Source of the DNA: Anabaena sp. 4-3
GTDB taxonomy: Bacteria; Cyanobacteriota; Cyanobacteriia; Cyanobacteriales; Nostocaceae
DNA: 64,000 bases
Assembly: GCF_001597745.1 (NCBI RefSeq)
Contig: NZ_LUHJ01000076.1
Coordinates: forward strand, 167,556 to 231,555
Reading direction: 5' to 3'
The stretch's first letter is position 1. Each line of letters starts with the position of its first letter. Shown one piece after another: positions 35,147-44,787 of the stretch. Under the pieces are notes generated by a model that did not search any database, was not told where the DNA came from, and saw only the letters and a list, made by a program, of their open reading frames with translations. The position numbers and the translations under genes were made by a program.

Positions 35147-35714
35147 AAGCTACTCTACAGATTTACAAGTTGCTGAAGACTTGGAAAATTTAGTAAACAT
35201 TATCAATAAATCTATAGAGAGTGCGGAAAGGACTTTAAAAAAAGCTCAGGAAATAGATGAAGTTAAGGAATTAATTGCCGAAATTCATTCTAGTCGGGAA
35301 GCACTCCTAAAAGTTGAAGAATCTATCAAACAGATTGAAGCTACCGCCAACATTCTGTTGACACAATCACAAAGTATTCAGGTAAATTTAGAAGAGACAA
35401 TAGCCAAATCTTCTCAAAATGTTGATTATATACAGAAATTTTTACAAGAAATTAATTCTATTGGAGGTTTAGAAAAAATTGGAATTTTGCTGCAAGAAAT
35501 GCAGAATACACGCTTAAATTTAAAACAATCAGAACAACAGTTATTAAATACACAGGAAAATTTAGTTGCAATCAAAGGATTGGAAGATTATCTTAATAAC
35601 TTTCAAAGTATTCGCAATCGGAGACAGCTTTGGCAATTTCTGACAAGAGAATTGGGATTTCTAGGAGTGATTGTCTACTTACTCAGCTTAATTACTCCCA
35701 GTCGAAAAAAGTAA
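35139..35714 (+). CDS. Tail-anchored coiled-coil protein, partner of the helicase
   Basis: 191 aa, no recognised family. Residues 10-160 are almost continuous heptad-type helix (EDLENLVNIINKSIESAERT; EALLKVEESIKQIEATANIL; RLNLKQSEQQLLNTQENL). The C-terminus has one hydrophobic segment, LGFLGVIVYLLSLITP (about 171-186), followed by SRKK, which would anchor it in the membrane with the coiled coil in the cytoplasm. It overlaps the helicase gene by 8 bp, implying translational coupling and a shared job, perhaps tethering or sensing. Same AT-rich composition as the helicase gene, no HIP1 site. Confidence 0.7.
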   Translation: MDKSYSTDLQVAEDLENLVNIINKSIESAERTLKKAQEIDEVKELIAEIHSSREALLKVEESIKQIEATANILLTQSQSIQVNLEETIAKSSQNVDYIQKFLQEINSIGGLEKIGILLQEMQNTRLNLKQSEQQLLNTQENLVAIKGLEDYLNNFQSIRNRRQLWQFLTRELGFLGVIVYLLSLITPSRKK

Positions 35715-35716
35715 TC

Positions 35717-35824
35717 AGGACTTACGTAACTGGTATCAGACTATAGCTCGTAGTAGGGGCGGGTTGATAAACAATTCCGTATATCTACAGATTTACTCTT
35801 TTAACCCGCCCCTACTTTAGTCCT
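35717..35824. repeat. 108-bp inverted-repeat element between convergent genes
   Basis: The outer AGGACT/AGTCCT arms (35717 and 35819-35824) enclose a perfect 13-bp pair GTAGGGGCGGGTT (35753-35765) against 35803-35815. The left end CAGGACTTACGTAACTGG resembles the MITE at 25637. It may terminate both flanking genes. Confidence 0.7.
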
Positions 35825-35825
35825 A

Positions 35826-36830
35826 TTATTTGACAAACTGGGGCATAATTTCGGCGGCTGTAAATATGCCGTGAATGCCTCGTTGATGCAATTGCATACC
35901 AGCTTTAAGATAACCAAAAGCGGGGCCGCACACATTAGCAGCCATGCTGGTTTCATCACCTAAAGTGAAGGTATGGGTGGAGATTTTACCCTCAAAAGTG
36001 CGTCCTGTAACTTTAACATTGGTGCTGAGGGGTTTTTTCGGGTTGCGGGTATCAACTACACCGCCAACAGTCACGCGATCGCGCTCTACAATCCCGGCTA
36101 ACTCTAGCATGATATCATCGGCGTGTTCCATATTTTTCAAGGTCAGCACACCGTTAGTTTTATCTAGTAAAGCTTCTACCTCTGCGTCAGTCATTGCCCG
36201 TGCAGCTTCTACTGTATAACCAGGGATATGACCAATATCTTCTCGCACAGTGGCGCGGTAAGCTTCCCAATTGGCAATTCCCACGCCAAAAGTAATTTCT
36301 ACTTGATGAATTTCCGCGTAGCTTTGGGCAGCTAAGGCGGCGGCGGCGGTTAACAGTCCGGGGGTAGCACCACATCCTGTCATGTAGGTAATTCCTGCTG
36401 CTTGCAGTTCATCTTTCATCGTAATTAGTTGTTCTACAGCACTGGTGCGTTTAATCGCATCCACCAGCACACCACGCCAACCAGATTTAATAAACTGCCG
36501 CGCTACGGAAGGGATAAAGTCATTGGGTAGGTTGGGTAAAGCGAGAAAATACCCGTCTACAGGTTGGCTACTGTCGATTAAATCTTGAATACTGTTGTTA
36601 GTTAAATTACCGACTGGTTCTAAATAACCTATTGAACCTTGAGACTGGTAGACAGCAATGCAATCTTTAAAGTTTAAACCTTCAGCTGCGTAAGCGTAAC
36701 CTTTTTGGTCTGCCACGGCTACCAAGTTCATTTCTCGTTTACCTGCAAGTAGCTTGGCGGCTGCTTGTCCGAGTCCACCGAAACCCAAGACTCCTACACG
36801 TATAGCTGGCGTAATATTTGCTGTACTCAT
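35826..36830 (-). CDS. Saccharopine-dehydrogenase-like oxidoreductase
   Basis: 334 aa. The N-terminal Rossmann motif is [20 protein letters not shown] (about 11-30). The substrate half includes [20 protein letters not shown] and a [19 protein letters not shown] helix. The family is common in cyanobacteria under the name saccharopine dehydrogenase-like; the real substrate is not known. I start at the ATG at 36830 ([14 protein letters not shown]); the upstream TTG at 36836 is less likely. GC content and HIP1 content match core genes, unlike the two accessory units on either side, so this gene is probably ancestral at this location. Confidence 0.82.
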   Translation of the reverse strand: MSTANITPAIRVGVLGFGGLGQAAAKLLAGKREMNLVAVADQKGYAYAAEGLNFKDCIAVYQSQGSIGYLEPVGNLTNNSIQDLIDSSQPVDGYFLALPNLPNDFIPSVARQFIKSGWRGVLVDAIKRTSAVEQLITMKDELQAAGITYMTGCGATPGLLTAAAALAAQSYAEIHQVEITFGVGIANWEAYRATVREDIGHIPGYTVEAARAMTDAEVEALLDKTNGVLTLKNMEHADDIMLELAGIVERDRVTVGGVVDTRNPKKPLSTNVKVTGRTFEGKISTHTFTLGDETSMAANVCGPAFGYLKAGMQLHQRGIHGIFTAAEIMPQFVK

Positions 36831-37072
36831 AGTCAATTACTGAAGTTGAATCTCCAGCTTTGAGGATGCACTATCTCAGTTTGTCACTGATGGCGATCGC
36901 TCAATGCTATAAAGGTTAATTATGCTGCATTATATTGGTTTCTTCTCCTACCAAATTGGTTTTTTCACCAGAAATTCTTTCTCAGTCATAGGCTTGAGCT
37001 AATTTTGACAGTTGATGTATGTCGGATAATTAGTGGATAATCAATTGCCACAATCGAGTAAACGCCAAACAG

Positions 37073-38053
37073 ATGCACCACGCCGACAAAAAAAGCGCTC
37101 TCAAATTTTTAGACTTGTTTTGTGGAATTGGCGGGTTTCGTGTTGCGGCTGAAATGGTTTGCCAACAACTTAATCTTCAACCCGTCTGCGTTTTTTCCAG
37201 TGATATAGATCCTGACGCTCAAAAAGCTTATGCAGCAAACTTTAGCGAGAAGCCCGCAGGCGACATTACCCAGATAGACGCTCAACACATCCCTGAACAT
37301 GATATTTTGTTCGCTGGGTTTCCCTGCCAACCCTTCAGTATATGCGGAGACATGAAAGGCTTTGATGATATACGTGGGACTCTATTTTTTGAAATAGCCC
37401 GTATATTGCAAGCAAAACAGCCTCAAGCCTTTATCCTTGAGAATGTCAAACAGTTAAGAGGGCATAATCAAGGGCAAACACTCAGAGTAATCATGGATAC
37501 TCTTAGTAGCTTAGGGTACTACGCCGACTATCGGATTCTCAACGCGCTTGATTTTGGTGTGCCACAGAAGCGCGAACGTATTTTTATTGTAGGCTTCCGC
37601 AACCGAGTTGATTTCATTTGGCCTGAAGGTGGTGTTCCGATGAAGCCACTGTCAGAAGTTCTGGAAGATAAAGTACCTGATTTTTATTACGCTTCCGAAA
37701 AAATTAGGAATAGTCGTCTAGAAAAACGAAAGGGAAAGCAGCAATATAGCGAAATAACTATCTGGCATGAAAATAAAGGCGGTAATATTAGTGCATATCC
37801 CTATTCTTGCGCCTTGAGAGCAGGAGCATCTTACAATTACCTGTTAGTCAATGGCGAAAGAAGACTAACAGAACGGGAAATGTTACGACTTCAAGGTTTC
37901 CCTGATTCTTACAAAATAGTTGGCAGTTATCAAGCTGTGAGAAAACAAGCCGGTAATGCTGTGGCTGTTCCTTGTGTTGCGGCTGTTATCTGTTTGGTTA
38001 TAGATGCAATGGCAAAAACTGTTATTGAATCTCAGAAGTTGTGTACAGTCTAG
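37073..38053 (+). CDS. DNA (cytosine-5-)-methyltransferase
   Basis: 326 aa with the ordered C5-methyltransferase motifs: I FLDLFCGIGGF (12-22), IV GFPCQPFS with catalytic C85, VI ILENVKQL (121-128), VIII QKRERIFIVGF (165-175), then a short target-recognition region, IX RRLTEREMLRLQGFP and X RKQAGNAVAVPCV. It transfers methyl from SAM to C5 of cytosine in a specific site. The site is not readable from sequence. The short recognition region fits a type II restriction-modification enzyme. The gene at 38116 follows 62 bp downstream and could be its partner. No HIP1 octamer was seen inside the gene. Confidence 0.93.
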   Translation: MHHADKKSALKFLDLFCGIGGFRVAAEMVCQQLNLQPVCVFSSDIDPDAQKAYAANFSEKPAGDITQIDAQHIPEHDILFAGFPCQPFSICGDMKGFDDIRGTLFFEIARILQAKQPQAFILENVKQLRGHNQGQTLRVIMDTLSSLGYYADYRILNALDFGVPQKRERIFIVGFRNRVDFIWPEGGVPMKPLSEVLEDKVPDFYYASEKIRNSRLEKRKGKQQYSEITIWHENKGGNISAYPYSCALRAGASYNYLLVNGERRLTEREMLRLQGFPDSYKIVGSYQAVRKQAGNAVAVPCVAAVICLVIDAMAKTVIESQKLCTV

Positions 38054-38115
38054 AGCGATCGCCTATCATTTACAATAAAAATGTCGCTATAGCCAATGTC
38101 ACTAGGATAGAAAAA

Positions 38116-38553
38116 ATGAACTTTGAACAACTCAGTGGCAAAACAATAGAAATATCAGACATTACAGGCTGGGACAAAAACGGACAAAAATTTTTAGTAT
38201 CAAAAATTAGATCCAGAGACATTGCAGAAGATATTAAATCAAAAGTAGAAGATATTCTCAAGTTTGAGTATGAGCATAATGGAATCATCATCCCTTATGG
38301 TATGACTGCTACTCCTCAAACCATTAACATTTTTAAATGGGATGGTAAAAAGTTAGAAACTATCTATACTTTTCCAACTCATGAAGTTATGTCTGAGTAC
38401 GATTCAGAGTTTGCAAACAAGAGGATTTCTGAATTTTATTTAGAGACATTAGTTGAGAGTTGGTTAAGAGATTTAGCATACCACTGGAAAACAGATAATC
38501 CCCCGAAAGCACAAGAGTTAGATTTTTTAGCCAACCTAGCGGATGCAGCGTAA
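38116..38553 (+). CDS. Unrecognised small protein downstream of the methyltransferase
   Basis: 145 aa from the ATG at 38116 (AGGA ribosome-binding site 8 bp upstream). It has a mixed alpha/beta composition: FEYEHNGIIIPYGMTATPQ, INIFKWDGKKLETIYTFPTH, then a helical end RISEFYLETLVESWLRDLAYHW. The INIFKWDGKK part vaguely recalls the N-terminal domain of HsdR-type nucleases, but I cannot identify a PD-(D/E)xK triad. At 145 aa it is short for a restriction enzyme. Possible roles are a restriction subunit, a Vsr-like repair protein or an inhibitor. The open frame back to 38041 overlaps the methyltransferase gene and is unlikely to be used. Confidence 0.6.
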   Translation: MNFEQLSGKTIEISDITGWDKNGQKFLVSKIRSRDIAEDIKSKVEDILKFEYEHNGIIIPYGMTATPQTINIFKWDGKKLETIYTFPTHEVMSEYDSEFANKRISEFYLETLVESWLRDLAYHWKTDNPPKAQELDFLANLADAA

Positions 38554-38637
38554 TTAAAGGGATGATATCTAGTGGTAATACTTTATATTGAAACTAATTT
38601 TTTTAGGCGATCGCATCCCCCAATTTCTTTACACACC

Positions 38638-39216
38638 CTAATTCAATTTCAGAAATCTTTTAATTTTTTGACACCATTTCCCTAATAAAGATTTAGGCGC
38701 AGATTTATACTTAATCCGGGAACCATAAGCCGTTTTTGGGATTTTACCCTCTAACTGTGCGGCTTTATTTAAATCTGATGTGGCTCTATATTCATAACCT
38801 AATTGTGAGCAAACAAACCCACGGGATTTATAAGCAGCAGCATAGCGAGGGTTGAGCCTAATTGCTTGGGTGAAATAATCCAGTGCTTGTTGATATTCTC
38901 CTTTAGCGACACTCTCCACACCGTAATTATAGAAAGTTTCTGCATCCCAACGATTGACGGTTACTTGTGGAGAATTTTGTTGCACAGATGCAGCAGACTT
39001 GACAACAGGCGGATTTTGTGATTTTAGGAGATTATAAGCGGCGTTGATTTGTTTAATTTTTGTCTCTGCTTGTTGTTTCTGCTGGGGATTAGTAAAGCGA
39101 TCGGGATGCCAAATTTTCACGAGTTGGCGGTAAGCTAGTTTGATCTCTATCTGCGATGCACCAGCTTTTAACCCTAGAATTTCATAAGCATGATTGATGT
39201 CAAAGCGATCGCGCAT
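38638..39216 (-). CDS. DnaJ-domain protein with TPR repeats
   Basis: 192 aa. The J domain (about 6-68) has [20 protein letters not shown] and the HPD triad at 37-39, which stimulates DnaK ATPase. TPR units follow: [40 protein letters not shown] and a third degenerate repeat. There is no G/F or zinc-finger region, so it is a class III J protein likely to bring a TPR-bound client to Hsp70. A short basic tail ends the protein. It is divergent from the tocopherol cyclase gene with only 26 bp between starts, so the two promoters must overlap or one lies inside the other gene. Confidence 0.92.
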   Translation of the reverse strand: MRDRFDINHAYEILGLKAGASQIEIKLAYRQLVKIWHPDRFTNPQQKQQAETKIKQINAAYNLLKSQNPPVVKSAASVQQNSPQVTVNRWDAETFYNYGVESVAKGEYQQALDYFTQAIRLNPRYAAAYKSRGFVCSQLGYEYRATSDLNKAAQLEGKIPKTAYGSRIKYKSAPKSLLGKWCQKIKRFLKLN

Positions 39217-39227
39217 ACTGAGAATAA

Positions 39228-40340
<1,113 letters not shown>

Positions 40341-40373
40341 AACTACTGCTATCATAATAGGTGCTTCGTAGTT

Positions 40374-40447
40374 GGGGCTGTAGCTCAGCTGGATAGAGCG
40401 AGCGCCTCCTAAGCGCTAGGTCGCCGGTTCGAATCTGGCCAGTCCCG
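40374..40447 (+). tRNA. tRNA-Arg (anticodon CCT)
   Basis: 74 nt. The acceptor GGGGCTG pairs with CAGTCCC (one G-T), followed by discriminator G and no encoded CCA. The D arm has AGCTCAGCTGGATAGAGC, the anticodon stem AGCGC/GCGCT holds the loop CTCCTAA with anticodon CCT, and the T arm is GCCGG-TTCGAAT-CTGGC. It reads AGG codons. Confidence 0.96.
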
Positions 40448-40615
40448 TTATCAACCACTCATTCACTCAAAGTATAGCGATGGCGCAAGCCCCACCCTAG
40501 GTGATCGCTATGCCGTTCTCTGGCAAAATTACTCAATATTTGCAAAAACACGCTAATACGCATTTAATTCTGTATTAATTAAATATGCAAATATCTATTT
40601 GGGTGAATTTGCCCG

Positions 40616-41254
40616 TTGAACATTGTTATTTTTCGGATTATTAGAAAAAATTATTTCCACAATCAACGAAGTTATAGAGCCTTGAAGAATAATCTATTGT
40701 TTAAAGGTAAGTCATTTCAGTTTGTGGTTCTGTTTATACCACTACTAATGTTTTTGGGATACCAAGAAGCCAAAAACAATGACAAACAACCCGAAGCAAT
40801 CATAGTGTTAGGCGGTTCTACCAAACACCTAGAAAGAGAAAAGTTTACAGCTAAATTTGCTAGTCAGCATCCAAATTTACCTATTTTAATTTCTGGCGGT
40901 AGTCCGCCTACATTTACCAGACGGGTTTTTGCCAAAGCTGGCATTAATTCCCGGCGATTACATTTAGATTATGAAGCGGTAGATACAGTAACAAATTTTA
41001 CCACTTTAGTAGATGATTTACAAGCTCGCAATATAAAGAGTGTGTATTTAATTACCTCAGATTACCACATGCGCCGCGCCCGTGTAATTGGTGAGATAGT
41101 CTTGGGTAGTCGGGGAATTGGCTTTAAACCCATATCAGTACCTTCAGAAAACCCACCGGAACCGATTCAAAAATCAGTCCGAGATGGAGCTAGAGCCTTG
41201 TTATGGGTAGCAACTGGTTACACAGGCGCGGATAAGAAAAAACACGGACAGTAG
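40616..41254 (+). CDS. DUF218 (YdcF/SanA/ElyC-like) membrane-associated protein
   Basis: About 212 aa. One hydrophobic helix near residue 35-48 (FQFVVLFIPLLMFLGY) precedes a DUF218 domain: AIIVLGGSTKHLEREKFTAK, LPILISGGSPP, VYLITSDYHMRRARVIGEIV. The family acts around cell-envelope precursors in enterobacteria (ElyC/SanA), but the reaction is not known. No ATG exists upstream of the conserved part; I use the TTG at 40616, and a TTG at about 40681 is a possible alternative that would still leave the membrane helix. Confidence 0.8.
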   Translation: MNIVIFRIIRKNYFHNQRSYRALKNNLLFKGKSFQFVVLFIPLLMFLGYQEAKNNDKQPEAIIVLGGSTKHLEREKFTAKFASQHPNLPILISGGSPPTFTRRVFAKAGINSRRLHLDYEAVDTVTNFTTLVDDLQARNIKSVYLITSDYHMRRARVIGEIVLGSRGIGFKPISVPSENPPEPIQKSVRDGARALLWVATGYTGADKKKHGQ

Positions 41255-41268
41255 AGGATGAGGGAGAC

Positions 41269-41436
41269 AAATCAATTCAAAATTCAAAATACCCTACGGG
41301 AAGGCAAGCCTACAAAATTCAAAATAGTTAACAGTTGACTGTTGACGGTTGACTGTTGACTGGGAAAATATCATCTTATATGCCCAGTCCCCAATCTCCA
41401 GTCCCCAATCCCCAATCCCCACTCCCTGTTTTCACA
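41269..41436. repeat. Composite of dispersed short repeats
   Basis: In order: AATTCAAAATTCAAAAT units, the word CCCTACGGGAAGGC (seen inverted near 44762), TTGACTGTTGACGG heptamers (41331-41364), and CCCCAATC/CCCCAGTC octamers up to about 41430. No coding potential. Confidence 0.75.
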
Positions 41437-41730
41437 TCAAGCGGCGATTTCTTGCACTAGAACATAAGGCTGAAGGATGAGAGTGTTAAAACGCTTTTGG
41501 CGATCGCTATTCCATTCTCCCATTTGGGTAACTGAAGGTTTAGTGAGTAATTGCTCATTTATCCATTGTTCCACTGATGAGGTGTTATCAGAGGCGATCG
41601 CTTCTCCCACAGCCAATAAATCTAAGTCTTGTGACACCACAATCACCGCATCTCGTTGCACATGAGGAATTAACCATTCCCACTCTGCTTCATCCAAGGT
41701 TTCTCTTAATTCTTCTCTTAAATCTGACAT
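41437..41730 (-). CDS. DUF2288 family protein
   Basis: 97 aa starting MSDLREELRETLDEAEWEWL. It matches the DUF2288 pattern: WEWLIPHVQRDAVIVVSQDL, DLLAVGEAIASDNTSSVEQW and a final WNSDRQKRFNTLILQPYVLVQ. It is a small cytosolic protein of unknown function, frequent in cyanobacteria and proteobacteria. The ATG at 41730 begins the conserved part, while the open frame to 41808 has no family support. The STRR region lies immediately downstream. Confidence 0.85.
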   Translation of the reverse strand: MSDLREELRETLDEAEWEWLIPHVQRDAVIVVSQDLDLLAVGEAIASDNTSSVEQWINEQLLTKPSVTQMGEWNSDRQKRFNTLILQPYVLVQEIAA

Positions 41731-41828
41731 GATTTTTTGTTTTTGTGTGTATATCTTGATTTTACAGTAATTAGCTAAGGGGAATGGGGAATGGAGAGTA
41801 GCGGACACAGAGGAAATGCCGAAAAAAA

Positions 41829-41877
41829 CTAATAACTAATAACTAATGACTAATGACTAATGACTAATAACTAATAT
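41829..41877. repeat. Tandem CTAATAA/CTAATGA repeat
   Basis: A run of ACTAATAACTAATGAC-type units between two minus-strand genes. Related ATTAGTCATTAGTC units lie at about 45803-45840. Confidence 0.7.
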
Positions 41878-42915
41878 CTAAACCTCTGATTTCATTGCAT
41901 TAATTTCAAACAAAGAAACAATTACTCCTGTAATGGGAATTGAAATAAAAACCCCTAATAATCCTGCGACTCTTGCACCTACTAATAAAGCAAAAAATAC
42001 CACTACCGGATTTAGATTGAGTGTCCCTTGCATCACACGGGGAGCAATTATATTGTCTTGGATTTGCTGGAGAACTATGCAAGCTGCTAAGACTCTTAAT
42101 GCTAACCAAACATTTTGAGATAACACAATTAAAGTAATGGTGCTGATGCCTAAAGTAGCTCCTATCCCTGGAATAATATCCAATATTCCCACTATTAAAG
42201 ATAATAATAAAGCAAAAGGTACTTTAAATAATATAAAGACAATAAAAGTTGATGTAGTTAGAAATAAAGTTAATAATAATTGACCTCGAAAAAAGCCTAA
42301 AAAATTCCGGCGAATCACCTTAGTAAATTTACCACGATGCTGTTTTGGTACGATTCTGAGAATAAAATTCCACAGTTTTTCGCCGTCCAGTAGCATAAAA
42401 AAGGCGACAACCGCAATTATTATAAATGTAATAAAATTAGTCAAAATTTGTTGCACAATGGCTAAACTTGTGACTAAAGTTGATACAGCTTGATTGCGTA
42501 ACTGTTCTTGAATTACGCTTAAATCTATTTGTAAATTCCGGTTACGTAAAATTTCTTCAACTCTTTCTAAAAAAGGAATTAAAGAAGCCAAAAAATTAGA
42601 GATACTATCAATTAACTGTTGTCCTTGAGATAAGACTGCTAGACCGACTGTGATAAATAACCCAGACAGGAGAAAAATACTAATCAGGAAAACTACAACA
42701 ACGGCTATACCTTTAGGTACAAACCGCCGTAACCATTTGACAGGGTAGCTGAGTAAAAAAGCCAAAATTGTGGCGAAGGTAAAAATAATTATTAAGGTTT
42801 GAAAATAGGCTAAAAGTTGAATAATAGTCCAGCCAACGGCAACTAAGAGCAGAAAGCGGACTAAGACCCAATTATTTAAGCGATTCCACAGGTTTTTGGC
42901 TTCAAAGCCACTCAT
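41878..42915 (-). CDS. AI-2E family transporter (PerM-like)
   Basis: 345 aa, about eight membrane helices. The family pattern is visible: TIIQLLAYFQTLIIIFTFATILAFLLSYP at the start, a long amphipathic region (SQGQQLIDSISNFLASLIPF), then ILDIIPGIGATLGISTITL, QQIQDNIIAPRVMQGTLNLNP and the final LLVGARVAGLLGVFISIPIT. Members have been linked to autoinducer-2 export or Na+/H+ antiport; the substrate here is unknown. I use the ATG at 42915, while a TTG at 42939 would add eight residues. Confidence 0.92.
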   Translation of the reverse strand: MSGFEAKNLWNRLNNWVLVRFLLLVAVGWTIIQLLAYFQTLIIIFTFATILAFLLSYPVKWLRRFVPKGIAVVVVFLISIFLLSGLFITVGLAVLSQGQQLIDSISNFLASLIPFLERVEEILRNRNLQIDLSVIQEQLRNQAVSTLVTSLAIVQQILTNFITFIIIAVVAFFMLLDGEKLWNFILRIVPKQHRGKFTKVIRRNFLGFFRGQLLLTLFLTTSTFIVFILFKVPFALLLSLIVGILDIIPGIGATLGISTITLIVLSQNVWLALRVLAACIVLQQIQDNIIAPRVMQGTLNLNPVVVFFALLVGARVAGLLGVFISIPITGVIVSLFEINAMKSEV

Positions 42916-43009
42916 AGATGATTGAGATAAGTTGAGCAACTGACTTTGAATTTACAAAAACCAACAGGCGATCGCTACTTTCTTAAAGCATATTTTCTAG
43001 ATATTTTCA

Positions 43010-43648
43010 CTAACGCCCTAAATCGTGCATCTCATTAATCACTGCGGCGCACTTTTGCGTCACCGTCTCCAATTCCTCTTTATTGGTTGAACTAGGAGTA
43101 GGAATTAACTGACCGATTCTCACAGTCAGGGGAACTGCACGAGGTAGGGGTGAACCTTTTTGTAAAATCTGCTCTGAACCCCACAAACATACAGGTAATA
43201 TCGGTGCTTTAGCCTTAGCGGCTAACAAAGCTGCACCCCTTTTCGGATCTTGAATCCGACCATCTGGGGTACGAGTACCTTCTAAAAACACACCCACAGC
43301 CCAGCCATTATCAAGATACTCTAGGGCGGCGCGGATAGCATTGCGATCGGCACTTCCCCGACTGACTGGGTAAGCACCATACAATTTAATCGCCTGTGCC
43401 AACACTGGAACATTAAATAATTCTTCTTTAGCCATGTACGCCACAGGGCGACGCACACAATTAGAAACAATCGGCGGATCAAAGTAGCTAGCATGATTAC
43501 TCACAACTACCAAGGGGCCAGATTGGGGGACATTTTCCACACCGTAAATCAGTCCCCGAAAATAAGCGTGAAGCATGGGACTGACAACTGACCACTTAAA
43601 AGCGTGGTAGAGTGCCAGACTAATAAACGGTTCGCGGCTTCGAGACAT
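43010..43648 (-). CDS. plsC: 1-acyl-sn-glycerol-3-phosphate acyltransferase
   Basis: Adds the second acyl chain to make phosphatidic acid. 212 aa. The acyltransferase motifs are NHASYFD (H-x4-D, catalytic), the AYPVSRGSADR region and FLEGTRTPDG (motif III), then PILPVCLWG. Fourth gene of plsX-fabH-fabD-plsC on the minus strand, so lipid precursor and acceptor steps are encoded together. I begin at 43648 (MSRSREPFISLAL); an open frame continues to 43711, but its residues (PMPNAPCPMPN) come from repeat DNA. Confidence 0.94.
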   Translation of the reverse strand: MSRSREPFISLALYHAFKWSVVSPMLHAYFRGLIYGVENVPQSGPLVVVSNHASYFDPPIVSNCVRRPVAYMAKEELFNVPVLAQAIKLYGAYPVSRGSADRNAIRAALEYLDNGWAVGVFLEGTRTPDGRIQDPKRGAALLAAKAKAPILPVCLWGSEQILQKGSPLPRAVPLTVRIGQLIPTPSSTNKEELETVTQKCAAVINEMHDLGR

Positions 43649-43789
43649 AAGGGATTGGGGGTTGGGCATGGGGCATGGGGCATTGGGCATGGGGTATTGG
43701 GCATGGGGCATGGGGCATTGGGCATTGAATTTTACTCTCTGCTTCTCTGCTTTCCCAGTCCCCAGTACCCAGTACCCAGTCCCTAGTCC
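43649..43789. repeat. STRR: GGGCATG/GGGCATT units and CCCAGTAC units
   Basis: About 43665-43725 has 7-8 bp units of GGGGCAT/TGGGCAT type, and 43755-43789 has CCCAGTAC/CCCAGTCC units, separating fabD and plsC. No promoter can be seen through them. Confidence 0.8.
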
Positions 43790-44671
43790 CTAATTTGGTA
43801 ATTCCGCAACCTTGCGGACGTTTTCTAAAATTAAATCAGGTGTGGTGCGTTTAATCAAACCTGTGAGGACGTTACCAGGGCCGATTTCTACTACTTTCTC
43901 AATGCTGTTGGCTGGTAGTTGTAAAGCAATTTCTCGCCAGCGTACTGAACCAGTCATCTGTTGACTGAGACGTTGCTTTAAAATTTCGGCATCAACGGCG
44001 GGAACTGGTTCAACGTTAGATAATACTGGTACTGTGGCAGACTGAAACTCTACAGTGTCGAGAACTTCTTGAAACTCCCTAGCAGCAGCAGCCATAAAGT
44101 GTGAGTGAAATGCACCGGAAACTTTCAGGGGAATGGCACGTTTAGCTTTCACTTCAGACATAACTGTTTGTACTGCCTCTGGAGTGCCAGAGATAACTAC
44201 CTGTGCTGGGCTGTTGTCATTTGCTAACACTACATCAGGAGTTGTGGCAATCACTGTTTCTAATTGTTCGCGCTCAAAGTTCATCAAAGCTGCCATCATC
44301 CCCCCGGCAGCATTATCCATCAGTTCAGCGCGTCGCTTGACTAGCTGTAATCCCACTGACCACTCGAACACACCCGCAACGTAGAGAGCAATATATTCTC
44401 CTAAACTGTGACCTGCAACTAAATCAGGCTGGTGTCCTTTTTCTCGAATTAGGTCGGCGAGGATACTCTCAACCACATAAAGACAGGGCTGAGTGTAGAG
44501 TGTTTGGGATAATTTTTCTTCTTGGTTTTGGCAGATGTCTGTTACCGACCAGCCTAAGATGCTTTCAGCTTGGGCAAACTTGTCTTTGGCAGCAGGTATA
44601 TCTAATAAGTCGGTTCCCATTCCTAATGCTTGAGAACCTTGTCCGGGAAACACCCATGCAGTTTTAGTCAT
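43790..44671 (-). CDS. fabD: Malonyl-CoA:ACP transacylase
   Basis: Loads malonyl groups onto ACP for fatty-acid elongation. 293 aa. The oxyanion motif GQGSQ is at 10-14, the nucleophile elbow GHSLGEY puts the catalytic Ser at 89, and the catalytic His is H189 in GAFHSHFM. The C-terminus ends VVEIGPGNVLTGLIKR. Third gene of the plsX-fabH-fabD-plsC set, 116 bp after fabH, with repeat DNA in the gap. Confidence 0.97.
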   Translation of the reverse strand: MTKTAWVFPGQGSQALGMGTDLLDIPAAKDKFAQAESILGWSVTDICQNQEEKLSQTLYTQPCLYVVESILADLIREKGHQPDLVAGHSLGEYIALYVAGVFEWSVGLQLVKRRAELMDNAAGGMMAALMNFEREQLETVIATTPDVVLANDNSPAQVVISGTPEAVQTVMSEVKAKRAIPLKVSGAFHSHFMAAAAREFQEVLDTVEFQSATVPVLSNVEPVPAVDAEILKQRLSQQMTGSVRWREIALQLPANSIEKVVEIGPGNVLTGLIKRTTPDLILENVRKVAELPN

Positions 44672-44787
44672 TGGTCAATCGCTTCGCTCAAATTCAAAAT
44701 TAAAAATGCAAAATTCAAAATGAAGAATCCAATTTTTGAATTTTGCATTTTGTAGGCGCAGCCTTCCCGCAGGGTATTTTGAATTGT
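44672..44787. repeat. AATTCAAAA and CCTTCCCGCAGGGTA dispersed repeats
   Basis: The fabH-fabD gap holds TCAAAATTAAAAATGC units and the hairpin-type word CCTTCCCGCAGGG (about 44762-44774), which recurs inverted near 41289. Confidence 0.7.

Noticed and set aside
37073-38053. Identity of the methyltransferase as the conserved CGATCG (HIP1-core) enzyme
   Set aside because: At 326 aa with a short recognition region it does not look like that solitary enzyme, and specificity cannot be read from sequence.
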